Positions 22,983 to 34,800 of a DNA stretch of 64,000 nt are shown piece after piece. The notes beneath the pieces were generated by a model that did not search any database, had not been told where the DNA came from, and saw only the letters and a list, made by a program, of their open reading frames with translations. The position numbers and the translations under genes were made by a program. The stretch comes from Dermanyssus gallinae. Its lineage: Eukaryota; Arthropoda; Arachnida; Mesostigmata; Dermanyssidae. The stretch spans positions 1 to 64,000 of the forward strand of contig QVRM01002076.1 in the NCBI GenBank assembly GCA_003439945.1. The letters are read 5' to 3'. The first letter of the stretch is position 1; the number at the start of each line of letters is the position of its first letter.

Positions 22983-25900
22983 ACCAGTCGGCGAACTGAT
23001 ATCCGTCGCTGGATCTCGTCAACCACGCAGACAGAACAACTCGCTGGTCAACTACAAGCAGACACGCCCACTCAACCGATAACTTCTAACCGACTACTAA
23101 ACCAACAACTTCAAGCCAACCCTGGACAACCTTTTCACATCGCCGACTATTTTCCGAAGGTCGTGGAAATTAAATCTAAGTTAAAAATTATATCTTGCAC
23201 ACCCCGCTTTCTTAGAAGCCATGTTGCAGCAGAATTTTCTAAAACTATAAATGATCTGTGCTCGTCTGCCTCACCGGAAAATTGGGAACGGCTATTTGCT
23301 TTCCCTTCTCTAGTGTTTAGCATCCCCGCACGAAAATAAAAAGGACGCACCCTTACATCAGTTATTCGGGAAAACCTGGCACGCTTCCGTCGGAGAGCTA
23401 AAATAGATGAAAACCCTCACCTGTGTGGAACAAAACGCGGGACGACCTCGCCGTGCAACACTGACATCGTCGGATCAAAAATGGTACAGACGAGACTAGC
23501 TCAGGGAGATATTTCGTCGGCCGCCCGCACGCTTTTGTCTACTGACCAGATGGCCCCAGTAATCTCCGTTACCCCAGCGGAGATCCGCAATGCAATTAGA
23601 AGTTTCCCTAACTGCTCCAGCGGGGGCCTGATGGACTTCGCCTTCGCCACTTAAAGGATCTCATTGGCAGACAGGATGAAAACAGTAATCCTTTGCTGCT
23701 CTCTCTGTGCCACTTTGTTACCCTGGTCATCAATGGACAACTTCCAGAATTTATATTGCCAATATTATACGGAGCTTCTCTTATCGCTCTCCGGAAGAAG
23801 GACGGCGAAATAAGACCTATTGCAGTGGGGCTCACTCTACGAAGACTTGTTGGCAAAGTCCTCGTCAAGAATTCAATCAAGGATATTGTTGAGTTAGTTG
23901 CCCCACTGCAACTTGGCTGTGGTATTAAGGGGGGTACCGAAGCTGCCGTACATGCCACCGCTGCATACATTGAATCACACAGAGCCGCAAACCATAAAAT
24001 CTTAGTAAAGTTGGATTTTCAAAATGCCTTTAACATGATGCGAAGAGACCACATTTTAAATTCGGTTAAACAGCGAACCCCTGAGCTGTACGCCGCCATC
24101 TACCAGATGTATCGTTTCCCGTCCAACCTCTATTGGCAAGGAAAGACTATACTGTCAACGTGTGGGATGCAGCAGGCCGACCCGTGTGGGCCTGCCCTCT
24201 TCTGCATAGGATTATATGAGCTTCAGGCACGATTGCAGTCAGAAATGCGACCGTGGTACTTAGACGATGGACTACTTGCAGGCGATTTGCCTGGTGTCCT
24301 TTCCGACATTAAGAAGGTCCAGGACTTCGTGGCGGTCTCGGGCTTGAAGCTCAACGACAGTAAATGTGAGCATTCCATCTACTGAGATGCCTACGATTTC
24401 CACAAGGAAAAAAAGACAAAACACAAACAAAAAAAAAAACAGAAGAAAACAGAAGAAAACAAAACAAACAAAAAAAGAACAATAAAAAAAATAAAAGAAC
24501 CAGAAAAATCCTCCAAAAATAAAAACGAAGAAACATAAGAAACAAAAACAAACAAACAAGACAAAAAAAAAAACAACAACAAAAAAACAAAGTTTTTGTT
24601 TTAACTAAACAAAAACAAAAAAAGAAAAAAAAAAACAAAGAACAAAGCTACAATAAAGAAAAATAGAGGTTTTTTTTTCTGTCTTTGGTGGTTTTAATTG
24701 TGTATCTTGTTTTTTTTTTGTTTTTTTTTTTGTTTTTTTTTTTGTTTTTTTTTTTCTTTGGTACGTTGTGTTTTTTTTCTTTGTTTTTGTGTAGTCTTTT
24801 GGTGGTTATTTTCATTTTTTTGTCTTGTTATTTTTTTTTCTGTTTTTTTTTTGTTTCTTTTCTGTTTTTGTGTTTCTCCCTAGGCCACCACGGTCTTTCT
24901 TGCGTCCAGAGTTCAGGCAGGATCGCACGCCACTCGGCCCTGAACGAGACGCTCTGCAGAGGATTACGGTTGGCAGGCTACCCATGTGATATCCTCGTTT
25001 TATCGCACAACGACTGCTGCCGCAGTGCAAGCAAAACTACCCAATATCAAGTGGCTAACGGAGGAAAACGTCGAATTGCTGGGTGCACCGTTAACTGACG
25101 CAGCAGTTGTGGGTGCCCTCCAAAAGAGGCTCACAGATGCGAAACGGTGGTGCAGTAGATTAAAACATCTAGACGCACACCCAGCCCTGTATCTACGGGA
25201 AAGCCTTTCCACGCCTCGTTTAATTTATCTTCTGCGATGTTCTCCCTCGTACAAGAGAGATGACCTGCTCCACGTTTTCGACGAACTCCCCCGAACAACA
25301 CTCGAGTGCTCACTCAACGTGCGCCTAGGAGACAACGCATGGGCCCAAGCTACGCTGCCCGTCAGCGCAGGTGGCCTCGGTGTCCGTACAACTAAAGATC
25401 TGGCCCTGTCGTGCTACGTGGGCTCAATCACAGATTTTAAACATCTGATTGCTTCCATAGGCCCAGAAGGTACATCGGAGGTGATCGAACGGGCTTCGCG
25501 TACGAGCCTGGACGAATTTGAGGCGCGATGGGAGGCTCTACCGGTTTCCCCAACGCAAGAGTCTCTCGACCGCATTGTCATGGAGCTAAAACAGGCCTCT
25601 CTTCTGTCTCAGGCGCAAACCACGGCTGACAAGGCTAGATTACGAGCTTGTTTCGACCCGATGAGTGGCAAGTGGCTTCAGGCCCTCCCCTCGCCGCAAC
25701 TAGGTACGATGCTGGACAATAACACACTCCGCATCGTGTCTGGTCTGCGGCTGGGGGAGACGGTCTGTGCCGCTCATCTTTGCAACCGGTGTCGGTCCCC
25801 CGTAACAACAACAGGGGAACACGCTCTATCGTGCCGATACAGCGCCGGCCGCCACCCACGGCACTATGCAATAAACGACGTCGTCTGTCGTGCACTGCAT

Positions 25901-26352
25901 AGTGCACAGGTGCCGGCTGTGAAAGAGCCACCAGGCCTTAGCGCCAATAGTGGGTTACGACAGGACGGCAAAACACTAACCCTTTGGGAAGGAGGTCGCC
26001 TACTTCTATGAGACGTTACCGTGTCGTGTACATTGGCCAGGAGCTACGTCGCTCGAACAAGCCAGAAAGCTGGTGCCTCTGCTTGTCTTGCGGAGAACCG
26101 CAAGTTAGCGAAGTACAGAGAACTCAATCCGCAATTTATCGTCCAGCCAATTGCCTTAGAAACTTACGGACCCATGGGTGAAGAAACGTCAAGATTTTTA
26201 AAGCGCTTGGAAAAAGACTAAACGCAGTCACAAGGGATCCTCGTTCTAGAGAGTTCCTACTGCAGCGAGTATCGATCGAGCTTCAGCGGGGAAACGCGGC
26301 GTCAGTCGAAGGGTCCCTTCCCTCCGCCGAAGGGTTCCCTGAGATCCCGTAG
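22980..26352 (+). pseudogene. ORF2 of the RLE-type element: reverse transcriptase plus restriction-like endonuclease, multiply broken
   Basis: Reading starts MTSRRTDIRRW at 22,980. A TAA at 23,337-23,339 and a frameshift in a G-run near 23,628 interrupt the N-terminal part (RLAQGDISSAARTLLS, then PDGLRLRHLKDLIG). The RT core (23,629-24,385) keeps KKDGEIRPIAVG, catalytic VKLDFQNAFN and WYLDDG. After the low-complexity block it resumes near 24,980 (DILVLSHND), shifts frame near 25,015, and runs to 26,221. That last part has a knuckle CNRCRSPVTTTGEHALSC, then INDVVCRAL, RQDGKTLTLW and a TGA at 26,009-26,011 where related copies have the W of WDxT. Another shift near 26,215 leads to FLLQRVSIELQRGNAAS and TAG at 26,350. 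The usual PDG reads QDG. Confidence 0.8.
24405..24880. repeat. Low-complexity A-rich then T-rich block splitting the RT
   Basis: About 260 bp almost only of A with scattered C/G, then about 210 bp almost only of T with G. The two halves are roughly reverse-complementary in composition and could fold back on each other. It lies exactly between the RT core and the thumb of ORF2. Immediately after it comes a 100-bp piece (24,884-24,983) that encodes HHGLSC...GRIARHSALNETLCRGL, which belongs to the knuckle region of the same protein type, not to this position. Confidence 0.9.
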
Positions 26353-26589
26353 GAATAATGATGTTCTTAATACTATTTTGATTAAATAAAATATGTATTT
26401 AAAATTTTGGCTACTTCTCATCCCAAATATAGCCCTCAGAGCATCGTTTTGCATTATCTGAGCCCAATGCAGAACGTGATTCTAACCACCTCCCCACAAG
26501 AGAATGCCGTACGTGAGTACCGGCACAAACAGCGTTTTGTAGATCAATATCAGCGTCATCCAACGGAACTCCTATACGACCCAATCAAC

Positions 26590-28500
26590 GCAAGACCAAT
26601 ATAACTGCATAATACTTGGGTGTGATATGATTAACAAGAGGGCGTCAACTTAAGCCTTTGTGTAAGGTGAGGCCCAAACATTTAGTAGTTGACGAAAACT
26701 TCAGACCGAATTCTAAACCACTCGACTGTAGAACATCCAAGGCTATGCACGATTTGTAGAAGAAAGAATTGCGAACGCAATTCAACTGAGTCGGTCACAA
26801 ACTGTATAGGTGCGCGAGTGCCATCTCCGTAGACCGACCGTGACGAAATCCAAATTGATTTGGAGATAGAACGTTGCAGGGTTCGAGGAAGCGTTCCAGC
26901 TGCACGATAGCTTCTCTAATAGCTTAGAAAGGCGGTCAACCAGGCTGATAGGTCAGTTGCATTTAAGTACCGCAACGTCGCCTTTCTTTCTTTAAACAGG
27001 TGTAACAAAAGGGGCCTTAAGGGCGGTTGGAAACACTCCAAAAGAGAGTAAAAGATACGCTGATTGCGCAAAAGGACCAGCAATGTATGAAGTACCATGT
27101 TTTAGAAGTTGAGCAGAAAGTCCCGTTACACCGCAGCTCCAGCTCCGTTTCTGTTTAAGTAATGTCGAGGACACCTCAGTTACCGTTACAGCGCAAAAGC
27201 TAAAGGAAACGTCATTACAGGGCCAAAGGTTTCTTAATCGAGGTCTTATATCCTCAAAACTCAATGAAGAGGCCGTCTACAAGCCCACCGACAAAAAGCA
27301 GCGGTTAAATTCATCAACTATTAAAACAGGATCTATGGAAGCCTCTCCAAAGGAGATGACGAGAGCAGAAGGCAACTCGGCCGAGCTTTTATGTTTACCA
27401 CAGAACCTGTTAATGAACTGCCAGAGACGGCGGGCATCTCCACGTAAGGTATCAAAGCGCTCTTTGTAGAACGCTGAACGAGCAATACGAACGGCAGTTG
27501 TGTGCCTCTTCTGGCTCATCACAGTATGTTTACTTTCTGGATAATTAATATTTCTGTGCGTAATGTACTATTTGTTAGCATGCCTGCTTCATGAGGACGC
27601 AATCCTAACGAGAACTCAAACTTGTTACCCTTGGACGCATCCGTACGCTCCATGCGACTTGGATTGAATGATGTGTCATAAATACCTCGACGATTTTACT
27701 GGAAATTCTCGAACGCTAAATTAACATAATTTTAATCATAGACACTACTTCAAGAAATGTAGCTTAGGCGATTCAAAAAGGTACGCACACCAGCAGCGTT
27801 GCAAACATGGGTGAAATTGGAAGTAGCAGTCTGAAGCGTCGTCGACGTTTCTCCGCATTTGAGCAAGAGAACGACTACAGGAATGTGGTCCGAGAATGAC
27901 CAGGTGTTTAGAACCGCTGGTTGAATCTTAGAAAATGCAGAGTGATGCAGAGTCTACGGTCATATAATATATCAATTAACTGTAGTCGTTGTACGGGGCA
28001 TATTTCGTAAATCAAGACCGAAATCCGGAAGTCTTAAACGATCACTCTTTTTGTTTACTTCCAATCACTGTCTCATGAGGTTTTTAAGCAAATCATGTTA
28101 CAGCTGCCATCTATGTGCCAACAGCTTATTTCACATGTGGCCTTCTTGTAAGGGCAGTAAAGCAAACCTACTGGCATCCATGCTGTACCGGTTAAAATTG
28201 GTTTTGTTTCCAGCAATTTTGACTTAATTAAAGATTAATACACGTCGGTCGTTTAGTGAGTTTTTTTTTGTAGTATATGACCAAGAATTAACAACACTTT
28301 ATACGTGATCACTTATGTAAAAAAAAATATATATATATATATATATAACAGCTATTTACTGCAATATGATCGAGACATGTTCTAGAAAGACGTCTCGTGA
28401 CACGATCGATGAGATGCATTAGGCCGTTGCTAGTGAGGAAGGATATATAGTTCAACGGCGGAGGGCTAGCATCTATAGCCCGATATAAGAGCATAAAATG
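26590..28500 (-). pseudogene. CR1-like non-LTR remnant: APE C-terminus and RT N-terminal part
   Basis: Read on the minus strand from about 28,500. It gives the end of an APE endonuclease (LIDRVTRRLSRTCLDHIAVNS at 28,330-28,440, then FSDHIPVVVL near 27,880), a linker (RHTTAVRIARSAFYKERF, LWQFINRFCGKHK), and RT motifs (VTGLSAQLLKHG, FPTALK, NVLSPNQFGFRHGRSTEMA near 26,800-26,870). A later piece resembles the thumb (TKCLGLTLHKGL), so the catalytic core has been deleted. Many frame changes. The family is the same broad group as at 15.4 kb and 60.8 kb. Confidence 0.65.
28327..28348. repeat. (AT)n microsatellite
   Basis: A-run followed by about 11 AT units, inside the CR1-like remnant. Confidence 0.95.
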
Positions 28501-28535
28501 TGCAATTTCGAGACAATCGGTCTAATCTAGGCTGG
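28484..28535. repeat. Fragment related to the 14.4-kb fold-back element
   Basis: AGAGCATAAAATGTGC...TCGAGACAATC closely follows 14,540-14,590 of the fold-back element. Whether similarity extends further right, toward the promoter of the secreted-peptide gene, is uncertain. Confidence 0.55.
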
Positions 28536-28745
28536 ACCGAGCGCGCCAACATATTGGATTCAGTATAGGGTTCAAAAATATGCAGACTGTTACATTTTCA
28601 ACTTTCAATCCCAGTAACTCATAGATATAACGTAAAAAAATAATGGTCACGTTTGCGTGACAGCTTGACCTGTTATATCCGAAAAAAAAGCAGAAGCAAA
28701 TGGCACGTCTATCCAATAGCGGAAGGTTAGAGAAAGTGATCCTTC

Positions 28746-28754
28746 TATTTAAAG
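28746..28754 (+). promoter_or_regulatory. TATA-like box of the secreted-peptide gene
   Basis: TATTTAAAG lies 107 bp upstream of the ATG at 28,853, compatible with a start of transcription near 28,775-28,785 and a short 5' UTR. The ATG context (AACAATG) is favourable. This is a motif match without transcript evidence. Confidence 0.4.
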
Positions 28755-28852
28755 ACAAATGTTTTATGATTTGCCACACTATTGATCCGGGACAACAAGT
28801 CTATTGAGATTGCTATTAGCTTATTGTAGAGTTTTCGTAGTCACAGTTAACA

Positions 28853-31800
28853 ATGTATTTAGTCCGTGTACTGCTCATTGTGGCACTTGCTGCGGTCGCG
28901 ACGCTTGCAGCCGTATCTCCACAAAAAAATAAGACTGGAAATGCCTTTTTCTGCCTTCCAAAAGGAGCCGTAAGTGTTATCTCTTACTTCGTGACCATCA
29001 ACATCTTACTTGCTACTGACTAATCAGTTATATTCCAGATGCTCGCATAAATATACTCCATTAACATATTAAAATATTTATGTATACATGTACTCCATAA
29101 TAAAGTTGTCTACAACATTTACATTTAGTCTAACAGTGGCTTTAGTAGATTACCAAACATTTCACTAAGTTATGCTTACCGGTAAAGGCCACACACTTTG
29201 TACGGTGAGCGCGACGCTTAGCGCTCCATACGAACTCCCCCAACCTCGTTAAAATGTTGATATATATGTCTATATATATATATATATATACACGATCGTT
29301 GATTTGTCTTCATCGAAAATACATATTCCGGAAATAATTTGTTCTTCTATAGCTATTAAAGAAACTATCAACAAAACAAGCGCGTTAGGTGGTTTGACAG
29401 CTGTCGACGAAATGCACGCAATGTCAAGCCTAAGCGAGAATAGAAAACAGACTAATGCTGAGTTGCACAATAATAATCATGTTTAATAGCAACAACGATT
29501 GTCCGAGAGAGCAACCTAAAAGACCTAGCTTCGCTAGGTTCAACTTTGACAGCTGCCCCAGTCAGGCAGCCAGAACTGACTGCGACCGGAGGAAACACAT
29601 AGGTTCACGGGTTCAATCCTTGCCGTTGCACATTTGTATTTACGGGGTCAGTTTTACGAAACAATGCAAAAGTAATTCCGTGGACTTAAATGTTGGCCCT
29701 ATGGTCACTATTTTTACTGACTGATTATTAGCGACTATCTGAATATATACCTAGCCCTGAGTATGCGCCCGCTCTTCAGAGTCTCATAGGAATAATCACT
29801 AAGTACCCTGCCAATATCAGCCTCAAAAGGATTTTTTTTATACAAGTGGTCATTATAGAGATGGTTTGGTCCGGAGTTTTTTTTATTTCGAAAGTGCCCG
29901 TAGTGCCTGCTAGATCTTGTCAACCTCAAAGGGGGAGTTTATTGTCCTACTGCTCGGCTGTGAGCGGAGGCTTAACGAGCGGAATCAGGCTCATCATATC
30001 CGAGTTAAACAGACAATTTTTCATATGACGCTTTGTCTGCTCGTTGTCAAGCGAGTTATTTCTTTCACCCAAGAAAATATAAGAAAAGTGTAATGTTCTG
30101 CTTGACTCTTGCAATCGAAGCTCCTGACGTGTCCAGTCTAACGTCGCGGCAGAGCCTAATATAGGTTCTCCTCACACGGATGTAATCGCGTCTTCTCTGA
30201 GCATGCAACTGTAAATCTGTCTTAAAGTAGGCCGCAATGAGACAAGGTAACACATTTTAGTAAATCACGTATGTTATTTCCGTTTCTTCAACCATTTCTA
30301 CCTTGCTGCTTTTTGCAATGTTTATTTGCTGATTTCTCGTTCTAAAATCGTGCGATTAGAAAAAAAAAATATATATATATATAAAGGACTGCTTGAAAGG
30401 GCTGTAACGCCTTGTAACGGATAAGACAGACCTCGACAGATCCGGGCAATCGAACACTAACAGGTCTTCCTGCCCAACCTGCGGACTTTCGTTTACAAGA
30501 TGAGGTCTGTGTATACATAACAACCAAGAACGGAGGAGTTGCCCGTAACAACGACGACAAATCATAGCCCTCAAACTAACTTTAGCCCGGACGGGTTAGT
30601 CAGTGTTTTATTATTAGTCCCTTTAATCGATAGTGTTGGCGCAGCCCAAGCTGATTATGCTTCGACTCTCGCCGAGGCGGCAAAGTGAGAAAGTATAGGG
30701 ACGTACGGGTTTTGCCCTCTTGCCTTAGTTACCTTTGGCGAGTCGGGCCCGTCCACTTGCAGAATGCTGCAGAAGGGCGGGAAGCATTTGGATTTTATTG
30801 AGCGGAGATAGGCGCAGGCAGGGCGATTTCCTCAGATCGCGCTTGTCTCTGGATGCGCAAGGGGCATCGGCGTATTTTAGTACTTTAAATTTAAAAATTT
30901 AAAACAAAATCATGAAAGTTCTCCGGTTACTTTTGCTTATAAGTATCGCTAAACAGCTATGTCGGTGGTGACATCTATTGTTTGAGTTTGACTCAAAGAA
31001 GTGAAGAAAACGAATGTTCGGCGCTTTTTATGGAGTCACAACTTGAGCAAAAACGAATCTGCATCAGGTTCTATGTTAAAAACCAAATCATATTTTTAAG
31101 GACTAATTGGAAAATGCGGTACGCACACGCGGACACCACCGCAGGGAACTCGTCTGCAAGTGCGGGCCGGTAGTGTGGGCCTCCAACCCACTAAAAAACA
31201 GTCATATCACAATCCCCGCTACTGATAACTTCAAACGATCGAAGGAGGAGAGTAGTTTAAGAATTTAGCTATCCCGGAATGCCCCGCGAGATGATGCCAT
31301 GCAGTAACTGTTTTTCTTCTCCTTGGCGCGCAGGATGTTCTCCATGGTGCGAGCAATGCTGGTCCAGTCGTCGCGTAACTTAATCATAAGCTGTATGCTC
31401 GTTCCAAGGGTGCCGTCGTCAGCCCTAGGTAGACTCGCACGCTGAGAGGCTCATTCCGGGCACCACAAAATTGTATGTTCAGGTGTGTCCTCCGTTTTGC
31501 TTTGGTAGTACTTGCAGAATGGAGATGTGGTTTCCTCAATTCTGAACCAGTATGACTGGAAATCGCCGTGTCCGGTAAGAGCCTGAGTGATGTAGAACGT
31601 CAATTTGTCACCTGGCCGGTACATCCAGGTTCTGATATTAGGGATCAGAGTTCTGACCCGGTACCCGGGCGCTCTGTCCTGAATAGAGTCTCATTCGGCC
31701 TGCCAAATGTGAAGGGTTATACTCCTTTCCTCTGCCTTTTCCTTTTCCGGGTCTTCCCACAAGAGGCGTCGTTAATTTGCTTTTAAGTCCCAGAGGACTG

Positions 31801-34800
31801 TACTAGCCAGAACAAGGACGGCCGCCGTGCTGACTGTTCTATAGACCATTGTGATACGCAGAGCAGCCACTCTTTGGGCTTTGCTTAGCGTTGCCCTGTT
31901 GTTGGCTGTAGATAGTGCGGTTGATGGCCATACTGGGGCTGCAAATAAAACTATGGACTCAGCTACCGACGTAATAAGGCGCCTTCTTGACTTTTGTGGA
32001 CCATAGTTGTTTGTCAACAGCCGGGCTATCTTGTGTGAGACCTTAGCGCCTCTCGCTCAGGTAGGAGGAGTCTGCCCGGTGCAGGTAGGACAGGACTCTC
32101 TTCTTGAGTGATATATCCAAGATTATCTTCCAGAGCAGGCTGTTGAATGCGTTTTAACGTCCAGCAAAACAACCAGTGGCAAGCCTCTAGTCCAAGACCT
32201 TAGTAACCACCTGCTCTATGGCTGATAGGACTGATCGGCCCTTCCGGAACGCATATTTTGTCGGTGAGAGGAGACCGTGCTCTTCTGCAAAGTATCGCAC
32301 ATGGGACTGTATTATTGATTTTATGCCTTTGGCTAGCGTGCTAACCAGGCACATTGGCCTATACGAGTTAATTCCTTTCGAGATGAGTACCAGATCCGCT
32401 TTCTTCCAGGCCATCCAGGGAGGCAGCCGCTGCGGAGTATTCGTGTGGCTACAGTAGCCATCACATTCGGGAATTCCTTAAAGAGTACTTCCGTAGCCAA
32501 AACTGGAATGCCATCAGGGTCTGGTTCCTAATCGGCGTTCAACCTTTCCCCGCAGCGAAACCTTTGCCGAGGTTACCTCTGCGATGCAATCAGCTACCGT
32601 TAGTACTTCATACAATGTTCTGTCAAATGGAAGATGTTGAAGGCAGAGCTTATTTATTACTCGAAGAAGTTCATCAGGGGAAAGATTTTTCTTCTTTCTG
32701 ATTTCTGGTACGCCACGTATCAACTTGTAGAGTCGACCCCATGGATGCTCCTAGCTCTATCTGCGCAGCGATCTTTTGTCTTCGTTATTGCTTTGCGCAG
32801 AAAAGGCGCTTTAAATCACACAAAAGTTGTACGACACAATCCTCATCTAAGTTGCTGCGCCTTGCCCTGGTAGCTTTTCTTCTAACCCAGATGCAGCGTC
32901 TACGGGCTAACGCAATTTCTTCATTCCATTAGTATTTTGGTGAGGCAGACCGTTTGCGCATAGGGTGTCCGCGGTCTTTGAATGGCTCGCTACAGACCGC
33001 TTGCAGCATTTTTTGCAAGTCCTGGGTGCACTGGGGTTTCCCTCCTGAGCCTAAAATCTTTGTCAGCTTGGCCCGGAGCGTTTTGTTATCCTGCGGCTTT
33101 CACTTTGGTGTCCTTGTTAAAATCTAAGAGGATGTTAGGGTGATTGTTTTATCGACGTCATATTCTATACGGTAGTGATCGCTAAGATTTTCTTTGTCAA
33201 GCGGTACGGTCCAGTTTAAAGTGCTTTAAAGTAAAACTTTAAAGCATGCTCACGTTTGCAGATTGTCATGTGTATGTGCGATTCCATTCCCTGGCGGTGG
33301 AAGGTAGGATCCGAGCCCTTGTTCAGGACAACTATGTCTCCCGCCGCTAGCCATTCTAGCAGCACTGCACCTTTTCAGTTAGTGTTGGTAGACCGCCAAG
33401 TGTTGATGCAGCATTAAAATCAAATTATACTAGTGGCAGTGGGCAGCCCTAGCTGACTACTATGTGTCCTGTAGCATTCCTACAAGGTCTTCGAGCGTTC
33501 CGTTGGGACTGCTATTACATGAATAACAGGGAAAGTAAAAGGACTGATTTTTTTTCGCCGCGACTGTACTTCGGAGCATGCGCGCGCCGACTGGATTCGG
33601 TAAAGGGCGCTCCTAGCTAACGAACGAGCGGCTGTTCGGTTGTCTCCTAGCAACGGGAGAATCAGGACAGCCATTTTCGCGCGTCGTGTTTCTGTTAGTG
33701 ATGCAAGCCGAAAATGCAGCGTTCGTTAGACCAGAGGTACGCGATTAAATTCTGTGTGAAACTCGGTAAACCTGCAGCAGAGACATTTGAAATGATCAAG
33801 CAGGCTTACCCAGATGTTGCTTTAACAAGAAGTGGTGTGTTTCGGTGGCACTAAGCCTTTTTGGAGGGCCGGAAAGAGGTTGCCCATGAAGACCGTGCTG
33901 GAAGACCTTCGACCTCGACAAACACCGACAATGTGACTCGTGTGCACAAAGCTTTGAACTCAGACCGTCGACTAAGTGTTCGTTTAATTGCCCAGATGTT
34001 AAATTTACCAAAATATGTGGTTCATGACATTGTGACGGTGCATTTGAACATGCGCAAGGTGTGCGCGAAGATGGTCCCAAAAGTGCTCACTGACGACCAG
34101 AAATTGCGGCGAGTGGAAATGTGCCAAGGAAAATTGAACATGTGTGAAAATGACCCCAGATATTTGGATAACGTAATCACAGGTGACGAGTCCTGGATCT
34201 TTGAGTACGATCCCGAAACAAAGAGGCAATCTTCAGAGTGGCACATGTCAGCGTCTCCTCGCCCAAAAAAGGGACAAATGAGCAAATCGAAAGTAAAAAC
34301 GATGCTCATTGTCTTTTTTGACACCAAAGGCATCGTCCACCAAGGATTTGTTCCTCCTGGACAAACCGTCAACGCCAAGTTTTACGTGGAAGTGCTAAAG
34401 GGACTCAAACGAAGGGTCAATCGAGTCTGACAAGACATCGGAGCCGACTGGAGGGTGCATCACGACAACGCCCCGGCTCATACCGTCTTTCTTGTGAACA
34501 GCTACCTGATCAAGGCCGGCATCCCAACGCTTTCGCAGCCGTCCTACAGTCCAGATGTGGCCTCTCGGACTTTTTTTTGTTTCCCCACCTGAAAAGGAAG
34601 ATGCAAGGCAAGCATTTTGAGACGAAAGAGGGAATCCAGGCAGCATGCACCGCGGCTCTCAAGGCTATTCCGGAGAATGCCTACCGTGACGCCTTCGACA
34701 AACCCTGTATGTCAATCGATGAGAAAGAATAAGCCGCACCTCTGCCCGTTGCTCGGTAGCAGTTGTTTAAATTTTTGTTTGAACGTGTTTTGAATTATAC

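Larger units (their letters stand above)
20900..26395 (+). mobile_element. Two-ORF RLE-type non-LTR retrotransposon (R2/NeSL-like endonuclease), decayed
   Basis: Gag-like ORF1 (21,227-22,980), ORF2 with reverse transcriptase and a C-terminal restriction-like endonuclease (22,980-26,352), and a short AT-rich 3' region with AATAAA near 26,386. ORF1 and ORF2 overlap as TAATG. Known RLE elements mostly have one ORF, so this pairing is notable. I cannot assign the exact clade without an RT phylogeny. Lesions: a frameshift in ORF1, several in ORF2, two stop codons and a 475-bp low-complexity block. Outer limits are estimates. Confidence 0.7.

Noticed and set aside
29028..29047. Alternative splice acceptor just after exon 1 of the secreted-peptide gene
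   Set aside because: It leads within a few codons to a stop and adds no cysteines, while the acceptor at 38,793 completes the framework in phase.
33639..33654. GTTGTCTCCTAGCAAC resembling an RFX X-box in the mariner leader
   Set aside because: The half-sites are 16 nt end to end rather than the usual 14, so the match is partial and easily chance.
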